NCBI GenBank assembly: GCA_025965815.1
Contig: JAOPWF010000021.1
Span: 1 to 5,491 of the forward strand
Direction: 5' to 3'
DNA from: Mycobacterium sp.
Lineage (GTDB): Bacteria > Actinomycetota > Actinomycetes > Mycobacteriales > Mycobacteriaceae
DNA: 5,491 nt
The stretch's first letter is position 1. The number at the start of each line of letters is the position of its first letter. This document shows, one piece after another, positions 1 through 4,745 of this stretch. The notes below the pieces were generated by a model. The model searched no databases. It was not told the origin of the DNA and was given only the letters and a program-made list of their open reading frames with translations. The translations under genes and the position numbers were made by a program.

Positions 1-26
1 GGGGGGATCGATGGGTGGCAGCGGCA

Positions 27-56
27 ATGACACGAGTTCGTTGAACCACAAATATG
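27..56 (+). promoter_or_regulatory. possible promoter of the oxidoreductase gene
   Basis: ATGACA (27-32) resembles a -35 box. An 18-nt spacer separates it from AATATG (51-56), a weak -10-like hexamer. The pair lies about 60 nt before the GTG start at 118, in a locally A/T-richer stretch. The match is poor and rests on hexamer similarity only. Confidence 0.2.
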
Positions 57-117
57 GGGAACCGCCGACTCTCCGGCGACCACTACCCAATACTCCTGCC
101 CCGGTAAAGGACCCAGC

Positions 118-1089
118 GTGCGTGCACTGCAATTCGACCGTTTTGGTGGGCCCGAGGTGCTGCAAGCGATGGACCTGCCGGACCCGGTCACCACAGCGCA
201 CGGAGCAGTCATCCGGGTGCAAGCAGCTTCAGTAAATCCCTCTGACGTGAAGAATGTGGCAGGGGCTATGGAAGACACGGTGACGCCGCGGGTGCCGGGC
301 CGCGATTTCTCCGGCGTCGTCGTCAGCGGCCCACCCGAGTGGCAGGGCGTGCCGGTGTGGGGCACCGGTGGCGACGTTGGCTTCACCCGGGATGGGTCGC
401 ACGCCGCAATGATGCGCCTGCCAGTCAATGCCTTAGTCCGTAAGCCAGAACGACTGAGCTTCGAGGAAGCCTCTACGGTTGGGGTCAATTTCGTGACGGG
501 CTGGCTCGGCGCGGTCGAAGCAGCCGGCCTCACCGAGGGCGAAACGATCGTCGTTTTCGGGGTTTCGGGTGGGGTTGGCGGAGCGGTTGCCCAGATCGCT
601 CATGCGATGGGCGCCAGGGTGATTGGCGTCGCCCGTCACGAACCGAACGAAAACACTCCCGCCGTGGCAGTTCCCGATGCGTTCATCCGGTTGGAGCCGA
701 CAGCAGACATCGGCGCCCAGGTCAGACGCCTGACCGGCGGTCGGGGAGCCGACGTGGTCTATGACGCCATCGGCGGCGTGACGACACCGGCGGCCCTGGC
801 GTCGCTGGCATTCGGGGGTCGGCTGGTAGTCATCAGCGCCGTCGGCACCCGCGTAGTCAACATCGATTTGGTTGACCTCTACCGCAACGAGACCCGCATC
901 GTGGGATCGAACAGCCGCAAACTCGACGTCGTAGCATCGGCGCGGCTCCTCCAGCGGCTCAGCCCATACTTCGACTCCGGAGCGTTGCGCCCGCCGCCGA
1001 TCTCACACAGCTACACACTCGACGAAGGCGTCGCGGCGTATCACGCCGTTGCGAACGGCACCCGCGGGCGCGTCGTCATCCGGCCCTGA
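118..1089 (+). CDS. zinc-free NAD(P)H:quinone oxidoreductase, MDR superfamily
   Basis: A 323-aa medium-chain dehydrogenase/reductase of the quinone-oxidoreductase (zeta-crystallin-like) type, expected to be a cytosolic NAD(P)H-dependent reductase of quinones or enones; the substrate cannot be read from sequence. The N-terminal GroES-like domain (about 1-125) opens with MRALQFDRFGGPEVL and carries VNPSDVK (39-45) and PGRDFSGVV (60-68). The Rossmann domain follows, with the nucleotide-binding turn FGVSGGVGG (147-155) and the family motif GADVVYDAIGG (210-220). The protein has no cysteine at all, so the catalytic and structural zinc sites of alcohol dehydrogenases are absent. Its length is normal for the family. 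The GTG start is supported by AAAGGA at 106-111, 6 nt upstream, and by the canonical N-terminus it gives. It stands alone and converges on the small gene at 1215-1436. The family call is firm; the substrate is unknown. Confidence 0.93.
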   Translation: MRALQFDRFGGPEVLQAMDLPDPVTTAHGAVIRVQAASVNPSDVKNVAGAMEDTVTPRVPGRDFSGVVVSGPPEWQGVPVWGTGGDVGFTRDGSHAAMMRLPVNALVRKPERLSFEEASTVGVNFVTGWLGAVEAAGLTEGETIVVFGVSGGVGGAVAQIAHAMGARVIGVARHEPNENTPAVAVPDAFIRLEPTADIGAQVRRLTGGRGADVVYDAIGGVTTPAALASLAFGGRLVVISAVGTRVVNIDLVDLYRNETRIVGSNSRKLDVVASARLLQRLSPYFDSGALRPPPISHSYTLDEGVAAYHAVANGTRGRVVIRP

Positions 1090-1109
1090 GACCACCTCGG
1101 CGCGGTAGG

Positions 1110-1135
1110 GGTTGTGAACGGTCTGCGTGACAACC
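1110..1135. terminator. weak stem-loop between convergent genes
   Basis: GGTTGT (1110-1115) and ACAACC (1130-1135) form a perfect 6-bp inverted repeat with a 14-nt loop, 20 nt past the oxidoreductase stop. No T-run follows, as is common for actinobacterial terminators. The position between convergent genes suits a bidirectional terminator, but the stem is short and could be chance. Confidence 0.25.
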
Positions 1136-1214
1136 AGCCAGGCTTGGGGCGGGCGCTTGATCTAGATGAATCTCCCGATCGTGTTGCCATACAACGATAA
1201 TGGGCTGGTTAGGG

Positions 1215-1436
1215 TCATGCGTGTCCCCCTATGAGGGCAACCACAATGGCATGGATGCATTTCTCCTTGCACGGCCAGCAGTACCAGTCCTCCCAGCTTT
1301 TCATCCACTGGAGTGTTCGCTTGGTGGTTCCGCACACTGAGCACTGGGGCCTTTCATCGGGTGCGGGTTTGCTGAGGATCTGCCAGATGCCGTAGATGAG
1401 CAGCGCCGCGAAGATGAAGATGACGATTCCGGTCAT
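1215..1436 (-). CDS. small membrane-anchored zinc-ribbon-like protein
   Basis: A 73-aa hypothetical protein that I do not recognise as a named family. Residues 3-21 are a single hydrophobic segment (GIVIFIFAALLIYGIWQIL), followed by a short linker rich in Pro and charged residues (22-31). Then come C32-x2-C35 and C53-x2-C56, 17 residues apart, which is the spacing of a small zinc ribbon; a fifth cysteine is at 60. The likely topology is an N-terminal anchor with a metal-binding knuckle, on a side I cannot tell. The ATG at 1436 has AGAGGGG just 2 nt upstream, which is tight. A TTG 6 codons earlier (1454) would add MYCRGV. By eye the stretch is less GC-rich than its neighbours. It shares a strand with the other small Cys4 gene at 1848-2114 but is separated by about 400 nt, so an operon is not evident. 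Confidence 0.6.
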   Translation of the reverse strand: MTGIVIFIFAALLIYGIWQILSKPAPDERPQCSVCGTTKRTLQWMKSWEDWYCWPCKEKCIHAIVVALIGGHA

Positions 1437-1642
1437 GACCCCTCTGCAGTACAACGACTTTCACGTAGGACAAGGAGCGTTCGCACGTGCTGCCCTCGTC
1501 GAGGGAGTGAACCAACACGTCCCGCTCCGGTCCGTTGGTGGACGGACAGCTGCGCTTGCGGTGTCTCACATCTATGTGCGATCCGTACTGATTTCAGAAT
1601 GGAGCTTGCGGGGGCGTATGTCATCAAAGCCAGCCGCCATCC

Positions 1643-1690
1643 GCATTTCCGGCCGGTCGGTGTCGGGCATTACCGGCCACCTGGAAGCGG
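1643..1690. repeat. two degenerate 24-bp tandem units
   Basis: Unit 1 (1643-1666) and unit 2 (1667-1690) both begin GCATT-x-CCGGCC and both end CGG; about 16 of 24 positions match. In the plus frame opening at 1599 they encode HFRPVGVG and HYRPPGSG. The similarity is clear but the array is only two units long. Confidence 0.4.
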
Positions 1691-1781
1691 CTCTGTCATC
1701 GGTCACGCCCGGTTCGGCGACGAGCTGGCCTGGTACTCGCCCAGTTCATAGGCCATACCGTTTGTCGGTGGCCGGTGATGC
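1667..1781. repeat. 15-bp inverted repeat bounding 115 bp
   Basis: GCATTACCGGCCACC (1667-1681) faces GGTGGCCGGTGATGC (1767-1781), complementary at 14 of 15 positions. Weaker similarity continues inward to about 24 bp (roughly 19 of 24). This could be the base of a long stem-loop RNA or the ends of a miniature inverted-repeat element. No target-site duplication is visible in the flanks and no transposase lies inside. Confidence 0.5.
1678..1700 (+). repeat. dispersed repeat, copy 1
   Basis: This 23-bp stretch ends in GGCTCTGTCATC and aligns with 3369-3392 at about 22 of 25 columns, allowing two single-base gaps. The last 12 bases are identical. Both copies sit in non-coding or degraded DNA. 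Confidence 0.4.
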
Positions 1782-1807
1782 TCTTATGCGGTGCGAGGTC
1801 GATCCGC

Positions 1808-1822
1808 GTCAACGATGTTGAC
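1808..1822. repeat. short perfect inverted repeat
   Basis: GTCAAC (1808-1813) and GTTGAC (1817-1822) are perfectly complementary around the 3-nt centre GAT. They lie 26 nt past the stop of the 88-aa gene on the minus strand. This might be a small operator or part of a terminator, but it is short enough to be chance. Confidence 0.2.
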
Positions 1823-1847
1823 TTGCCCGCCTTCGGCTTGTGTCAGC

Positions 1848-2114
1848 TCATTTTGCGGGTGTTGCGACGCTGTCAGGCATGAGATCCCCGCCCACGTCCA
1901 TCACGGGGTGACCCTCCGAAATAGCGGTGCAGGTGTAGATGCAATGCACCAAGACGGCGCCGACGACGTTGCGTCCGACGAGGGTGTGCAGATTCTTCGG
2001 GCTGGTTTCACCCGTCAGTTCGTTCACTTCGGCCAGGGTCGGCACCGGTACGGTGAGCTTGGTGCCACAGCCTTGTGGGCACAGCACCCTGAGGCCGCGC
2101 GGTTGGGTGTTCAT
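1848..2114 (-). CDS. small four-cysteine hypothetical protein
   Basis: An 88-aa protein beginning MNTQPRGLRVLCPQGCG; I do not recognise its family. It has exactly four cysteines in two CxxxC pairs: C12-PQG-C16 near the start and C58-IYT-C62 in the second half, with His57 and His69 nearby. That pattern suits a metal-binding or redox-paired fold, which is inference. There is no signal peptide; VGAVLV (51-56) is too short to span a membrane. The ATG at 2114 was chosen because AGGAGG (2123-2128) sits 7 nt upstream, the strongest ribosome site in the window. The same frame stays open upstream to 2630, but that extension is Arg/Ser-rich, runs under the hydrolase start and lacks a ribosome site. A stable hairpin (2150-2191) lies just before the ribosome site. 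It is transcribed divergently from the hydrolase, with 395 nt between the two starts. Confidence 0.65.
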   Translation of the reverse strand: MNTQPRGLRVLCPQGCGTKLTVPVPTLAEVNELTGETSPKNLHTLVGRNVVGAVLVHCIYTCTAISEGHPVMDVGGDLMPDSVATPAK

Positions 2115-2509
2115 GCTGCTGCCTCCTGGTCTTTTTTGGATGTTGCACAGCGGGCGGGAGCACCGGCAGCCAATGTGGGTGTGCCGCCCGCCCCGTGAGA
2201 TCGGACCATTGAGCACGAGCGGGTGGGGTGATCTCACCGCCGGTTTCACTCCGGTAGAACGCGCTTCCCTTCGGAGTTGTTGCTGAATCTGGACTTTCAG
2301 TTGGAGTGCAACGAGTGACCGCGCTCTCGTCGCAACGATCGCATGCGATTCAGCAAAAGTCGTTCCCGCTGGCGCCCGAGTGCCATACCGGCTAGCAGGT
2401 AGGCGCGAAATCGCGGGCCGGAAACACAGATTGCGGCTGCCCACGATGACCTCATAGCCGCCGACCGCGATTCTGAATGGTCTACGGGTCGCATACATGG
2501 GGGCTACAC
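2115..2509. other. divergent intergenic region with inverted repeats
   Basis: This 395-nt region lies between the divergent 88-aa gene and the alpha/beta hydrolase. I find no convincing gene; a 65-codon minus frame (2297-2494) is Arg/Ser-rich and has no ribosome site. It holds the hairpin at 2150-2191 and a perfect 10-bp inverted repeat, TTGCTGAATC (2280-2289) with GATTCAGCAA (2347-2356). It also has a 12-bp palindrome ATCGCATGCGAT (2338-2349) and CGCGA-AA-TCGCG (2404-2415). The promoters of both genes presumably lie here, but none can be placed with confidence. Confidence 0.5.
2150..2191 (-). promoter_or_regulatory. GC-rich hairpin upstream of the 88-aa gene
   Basis: GCGGGCGG (2150-2157) pairs perfectly with CCGCCCGC (2184-2191). 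Inside a small bulge, GCACC (2160-2164) pairs with GGTGT (2178-2182) including one G-U, leaving a 13-nt loop. On the minus strand it ends 22 nt before the AGGAGG ribosome site, where a structured leader or attenuator could act if transcription starts further upstream. No T-run follows on either strand, so a terminator is less likely. Confidence 0.4.
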
Positions 2510-3376
2510 ATGTCGCACGCTCAGATGGAAGAAAGGCATCAGCCGGCACCGGTCTACGGTGCGCCGAGACGGCGAGACGTGATGTCGCGGCCGAGACCGT
2601 TCGGGGGGGCCCGCACGCTGGTCCGGACAATCAGACGTGCCGCGATGGTGCAGGCATACGAACTGGGATTGATGGCGTCGGTAGTCAAGATGGCTTCGCT
2701 GCACCTGGCCGGCGGCGGCACCGACCCGGCGTTCGGTGCGCTTGAACGCGTCCAGGCTGAGGCCGCTCCCTCGGCGCGCCCGGTGCTGCTCGTGCACGGC
2801 TTCGGGGGCACGAAGTCAAGCTGGTCCTTCGTCGCGCGAACCCTAGCTGCCAAAGGCCTGACCGTCGACGCGATCACCTACACGCCGTTCGGAACTTCGG
2901 TGGAGCAACTCGCCGACCGGCTCGCCTTTGAGGTTGAGCGGATGTTGTCGCATACCGGCGCCGATAAGGTGCATCTAGTCGGACACAGCCTGGGCGGGGT
3001 TGTCATCGCGCAGGCCATCGCCAGCGGTCGCCTCGCCGGGAAGGTCGACACGATCGTCACCCTTGGCGCACCGTTCGGGGGTTCGCCGTGGGCGCATCTT
3101 GCGCCGTTCGGGGCGATTGTCCGGGCGATGCGGGAAGGTTCGCCACTCTTGCGCCGACTCGCCTGCTCGCCGGTACCGGAAGGCGTGCGGTGGCTGGCAA
3201 TCGCGGCGACACTCGACATTGTCGTGCCCGGCGTCCGGTCGGTGCCTGCCCACGCCGAGGTGGAGACCGTGACAGTTGGCGGCGTCGGCCACCTCGGGAT
3301 GCTGCTGAGCCCGCAGGTTGTCGGCCGCATCGTCGCCGCGTTGCCTCCATGTCACCAACCAACACAACCCATCTGA
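2510..3376 (+). CDS. alpha/beta hydrolase, lipase/esterase type
   Basis: A 288-aa alpha/beta-fold hydrolase, probably an esterase or lipase on acyl esters; the substrate is not evident. Landmarks in order: an Arg-rich N-terminal stretch (20-45), an amphipathic segment (46-67), the oxyanion strand VLLVHGFGG (92-100), the nucleophile elbow GHSLGG with Ser160, LGAPFGGSPWA (185-195) as in bacterial triacylglycerol lipases, acid Asp236 in LDIVVP, and His261 in GVGHLGML. The catalytic triad is therefore complete. No typical signal peptide or lipobox is present, so it may be cytosolic or peripherally membrane-bound. The ATG at 2510 was chosen for GGGGG at 2499-2503, 6 nt upstream. A TTG-like start at 2477 and ATGs at 2525 and 2582 are alternatives. 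The tail PPCHQPTQPI lacks family character and ends at the edge of the rearranged DNA, so the original stop may have been altered. Confidence 0.88.
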   Translation: MSHAQMEERHQPAPVYGAPRRRDVMSRPRPFGGARTLVRTIRRAAMVQAYELGLMASVVKMASLHLAGGGTDPAFGALERVQAEAAPSARPVLLVHGFGGTKSSWSFVARTLAAKGLTVDAITYTPFGTSVEQLADRLAFEVERMLSHTGADKVHLVGHSLGGVVIAQAIASGRLAGKVDTIVTLGAPFGGSPWAHLAPFGAIVRAMREGSPLLRRLACSPVPEGVRWLAIAATLDIVVPGVRSVPAHAEVETVTVGGVGHLGMLLSPQVVGRIVAALPPCHQPTQPI

Positions 3377-3392
3377 AGCTGGCTCTGTCATC
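3369..3392 (+). repeat. dispersed repeat, copy 2
   Basis: This copy is the partner of 1678-1700 and shares GGCTCTGTCATC exactly plus most of the preceding 12 bases. It spans the last codons and stop of the hydrolase gene and marks the left border of the remnant-filled region. It could be the end of a lost insertion element, but no element is visible. Confidence 0.4.
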
Positions 3393-3427
3393 AGCTCATC
3401 ATCGGTTGTCTGTAATGAGCGCGTAGT

Positions 3428-3478
3428 GCTGCCGGACGACTCAGAGCGCAAACAGCTTCTGGGCGTTGCGGTAGGCGA
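3428..3478 (-). repeat. direct repeat of the amidohydrolase 3' end, left copy
   Basis: This block matches 3785-3835 at an offset of exactly 357 bp. From 3430 to 3478, 46 of 49 bases are identical. It covers the last 12 codons, the stop and about 13 bp beyond it. Confidence 0.85.
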
Positions 3479-3490
3479 CCGCATGCCGTC
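3441..3490 (-). pseudogene. 3' remnant of a second amidohydrolase gene
   Basis: Read on the minus strand, this ends in AYRNAQKLFAL-stop, identical in protein to the C-terminus of the intact amidohydrolase at 3798-4745. The three base differences in this part (3444, 3450, 3459) are all synonymous third-position changes. That suggests the fragment comes from a related gene that diverged under selection rather than from a fresh local copy. Upstream of residue AYRN it reads SGRHAV and then loses similarity, so only the C-terminal tip of a protein of about 315 residues survives. Confidence 0.7.
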
Positions 3491-3661
3491 CGGACCTGGA
3501 ACGGGGCAGAGCAGCTCACCGTGGGCTTGCTGCTCAAACGCCAACGATCTCCAGAGGCGATGGATGAGTTGGTGGCCGAGGACTAGCTCGACCACTCACC
3601 GCCGCCGTTCCCAGGTCTCACGCCGGACCGCGAGGAGTTGAAGCAGGCGTTCCTGGTGTAG
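3491..3661 (+). pseudogene. stop-interrupted coding relic, unknown product
   Basis: One plus frame reads protein-like with G/C-rich third positions. It gives WNGAEQLTVGLLLKRQRS and continues PEAMDELVAED, then a TAG (3584-3586), then LDHSPPPFPGLTPDREELK and QAFLV, before a TAG at 3659-3661. It has no start codon with a ribosome site, and both ends abut fragments of other genes on the opposite strand. I do not recognise the family. It may be an internal piece of a gene moved here by rearrangement, or an open frame by chance. Confidence 0.3.
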
Positions 3662-3756
3662 AAGTCGAAGGCTCTCTGCCCCTCGGCGTCGAGGTCCTCG
3701 CGGCGGGGCAGCGGTATGCGACAGCCGGATTCGGGATCGATGTCGGCTGCGCTCAT
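3583..3756 (-). pseudogene. 5' stub of a carboxymuconolactone decarboxylase family gene
   Basis: The ATG at 3756 has GGGAG (3763-3767) 6 nt upstream. It opens MSAADIDPESGCRIPLPRRE and continues DLDAEGQRAFDFYT, a well-known opening of actinobacterial CMD-family (AhpD-like fold) proteins, which usually run to well over 150 residues. After about residue 34 the family sequence stops and an unrelated tail of 23 residues (RNACFNSSRSG...) runs to a stop at 3583. The breakpoint is near 3650-3660, where the plus-strand relic ends. The stub lies 41 nt downstream of the intact amidohydrolase in the same direction, so it was probably the next gene of that operon. The 57-aa product would lack the catalytic CxxC region and is expected to be inactive. 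Confidence 0.7.
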
Positions 3757-3764
3757 CACGGTCT

Positions 3765-3780
3765 CCCGCCAATCAGCGGG
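3765..3780 (-). promoter_or_regulatory. hairpin overlapping the CMD stub ribosome site
   Basis: CCCGC (3765-3769) pairs with GCGGG (3776-3780) around a 6-nt loop. On the minus-strand mRNA the 3' arm includes part of the GGGAG ribosome site of the gene starting at 3756. This could lower initiation or couple it to the upstream gene. The stem is only 5 bp. Confidence 0.3.
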
Positions 3781-3784
3781 TGGC

Positions 3785-3835
3785 GTTGCCGGACGACTCA
3801 AAGCGCGAACAGCTTTTGGGCGTTGCGGTAGGCGA
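3785..3835 (-). repeat. direct repeat of the amidohydrolase 3' end, right copy
   Basis: This is the 3' end and stop of the intact amidohydrolase, matched by 3428-3478. The pair could recombine and delete the 357 bp between them, which includes the CMD stub. Confidence 0.85.
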
Positions 3836-4745
3836 TTTTGTCCCGGTCGGCCGGACTGATCGGGGCTTCGGCCAGAAACGTTGCATGTTCGACCGGATCG
3901 CCGTAGGGGTAGTCGCTGGAGAACATCATGCGGTCGGCCCCGAACACCTGCAGGGCGCACAGCAGCGGCGGCGTGGTGGTGTAGCCGCAGATTGTGATGT
4001 GTACGTGTTCGCGGATTGTCTGCGCCACCGATGGGCTGCCCGGGTTGGCCCGGGTCAGCATGGAGTCGGCACGCATCAGGGAGAACGGCAGATTTTCCCC
4101 CATGTGTCCGATGACGATCTGCAGCTTGGGATGTCGGTCGAAGACGCCGGTGGCGGCAAGCCGCAGTATGTGCAGACCGGTTTCGGCGTGCCAGCCCCAC
4201 GCGCCGGTGGCCAGTGCCCTGCCCGTCGGCCCGGACAGGCCGCTGAAGTACACCTCGGCGACCTGCGGCGCGGGATAGGTGGGGTGCAGGTAGATCGGAA
4301 CGTCGAGTTCCTCAACAGCCGCCAGCAGATCAGCGAATTCTGGCGCGTCCAGGAACCGCCCGTGTGTGTGCCCGTTGATGACGACACCGCAGAACCCGAG
4401 TTCGGTGATAGCCCTTTTGGCCTCCACGATCGCGGCGCCCGGGTCCTGGGTAGGCAGAGTGGCCAACGCGTTGAACCGGTCTGGTTGGGCGGCAACGACT
4501 TCGGCGCAGCGGTCATTGATCGCCGCACTGAGGTCGGCGGCCTGGTCAGCGGGGACTTGCTGGGATCCCGGCGCGGTGACGGATAGGACCTGCATGTCGA
4601 TGCCGGCGTCGTCCATCACCCGCAACCGCTGCTCGCCGACGTCCACCAGTTTCGCGGTGAACGCCTCGGGCGCCATCGGGGCGGCCCACACCTCGTTGAC
4701 GAGGTCAGTGGGCAGCAGATGTTCTTCGAGGGCGATCAGTGTCAT
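3798..4745 (-). CDS. Amidohydro_2 metal-dependent (de)carboxylase, gamma-resorcylate decarboxylase-like
   Basis: A complete 315-aa TIM-barrel metalloenzyme of the amidohydrolase superfamily, Amidohydro_2 group. The N-terminus MTLIALEEHLLP matches the ALEEH opening of gamma-resorcylate (2,6-dihydroxybenzoate) decarboxylases, whose metal ligands are Glu, His, His and Asp. The equivalents here are Glu7, His9, His154 in YLHPTYP and Asp278 in SSDYPYGD; His214 in IGHMGE matches the conserved active-site His. All key residues are present, so it should be active, most likely as a non-oxidative decarboxylase or related hydrolase of an aromatic or carboxylated substrate; the exact substrate cannot be told. 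The ATG at 4745 has GAAGGA (4751-4756) 5 nt upstream and overlaps the stop of the preceding gene as ATGA, implying translational coupling. The CMD stub follows 41 nt downstream. Confidence 0.92.
   Translation of the reverse strand: MTLIALEEHLLPTDLVNEVWAAPMAPEAFTAKLVDVGEQRLRVMDDAGIDMQVLSVTAPGSQQVPADQAADLSAAINDRCAEVVAAQPDRFNALATLPTQDPGAAIVEAKRAITELGFCGVVINGHTHGRFLDAPEFADLLAAVEELDVPIYLHPTYPAPQVAEVYFSGLSGPTGRALATGAWGWHAETGLHILRLAATGVFDRHPKLQIVIGHMGENLPFSLMRADSMLTRANPGSPSVAQTIREHVHITICGYTTTPPLLCALQVFGADRMMFSSDYPYGDPVEHATFLAEAPISPADRDKIAYRNAQKLFAL

Larger units (their letters stand above)
1455..1847. other. gene-poor interval with repeats, no confident gene
   Basis: No frame is convincing across this 393-nt stretch. 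The best candidate is a 50-codon plus-strand frame (ATG 1599-1601, stop 1749-1751). It reads MELAGAYVIKASRHPHF and continues with a tandem octapeptide-like pair, HFRPVGVG/HYRPPGSG, but has no ribosome site and no recognised family. The interval also holds the 15-bp inverted repeat at 1667-1781 and one copy of the dispersed repeat at 1678-1700. It could be degraded coding DNA or a mobile-element remnant. Confidence 0.4.

Noticed and set aside
11..235. 74-codon plus frame at the left edge
   Set aside because: Overlaps the start of the oxidoreductase in another frame, has Arg/Thr/Pro-rich random composition and no ribosome site.
1132..1210. 8-bp inverted repeat AACCAGCC/GGCTGGTT
   Set aside because: The arms are 63 nt apart and short, so a match of this size is expected by chance.
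1396..1821. 141-codon plus frame
   Set aside because: Begins inside the 73-aa gene on the opposite strand, has no ribosome site and no recognisable protein character.
2338..2349. 12-bp palindrome ATCGCATGCGAT as an operator
   Set aside because: No second copy and no known regulator site matches; kept only as a note in the intergenic entry.
2115..2630. Upstream in-frame extension of the 88-aa gene to 260 codons
   Set aside because: The extension is Arg/Ser/Ala-rich, crosses the divergent hydrolase start and ignores the AGGAGG-ATG at 2114.
2878..3595. Minus-strand open frames of 150 and 206 codons under the hydrolase
   Set aside because: They are GC-driven shadows of the alpha/beta hydrolase, whose frame carries the full catalytic triad.
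3757..4200. Extension of the CMD stub to a 205-codon frame
   Set aside because: The extra part is an out-of-frame reading of the intact amidohydrolase; the true start at 3756 has its own ribosome site.
3780..4586. 268-codon plus frame opposite the intact amidohydrolase
   Set aside because: It is a complement shadow; the minus frame has all the metal ligands and the conserved N-terminus.
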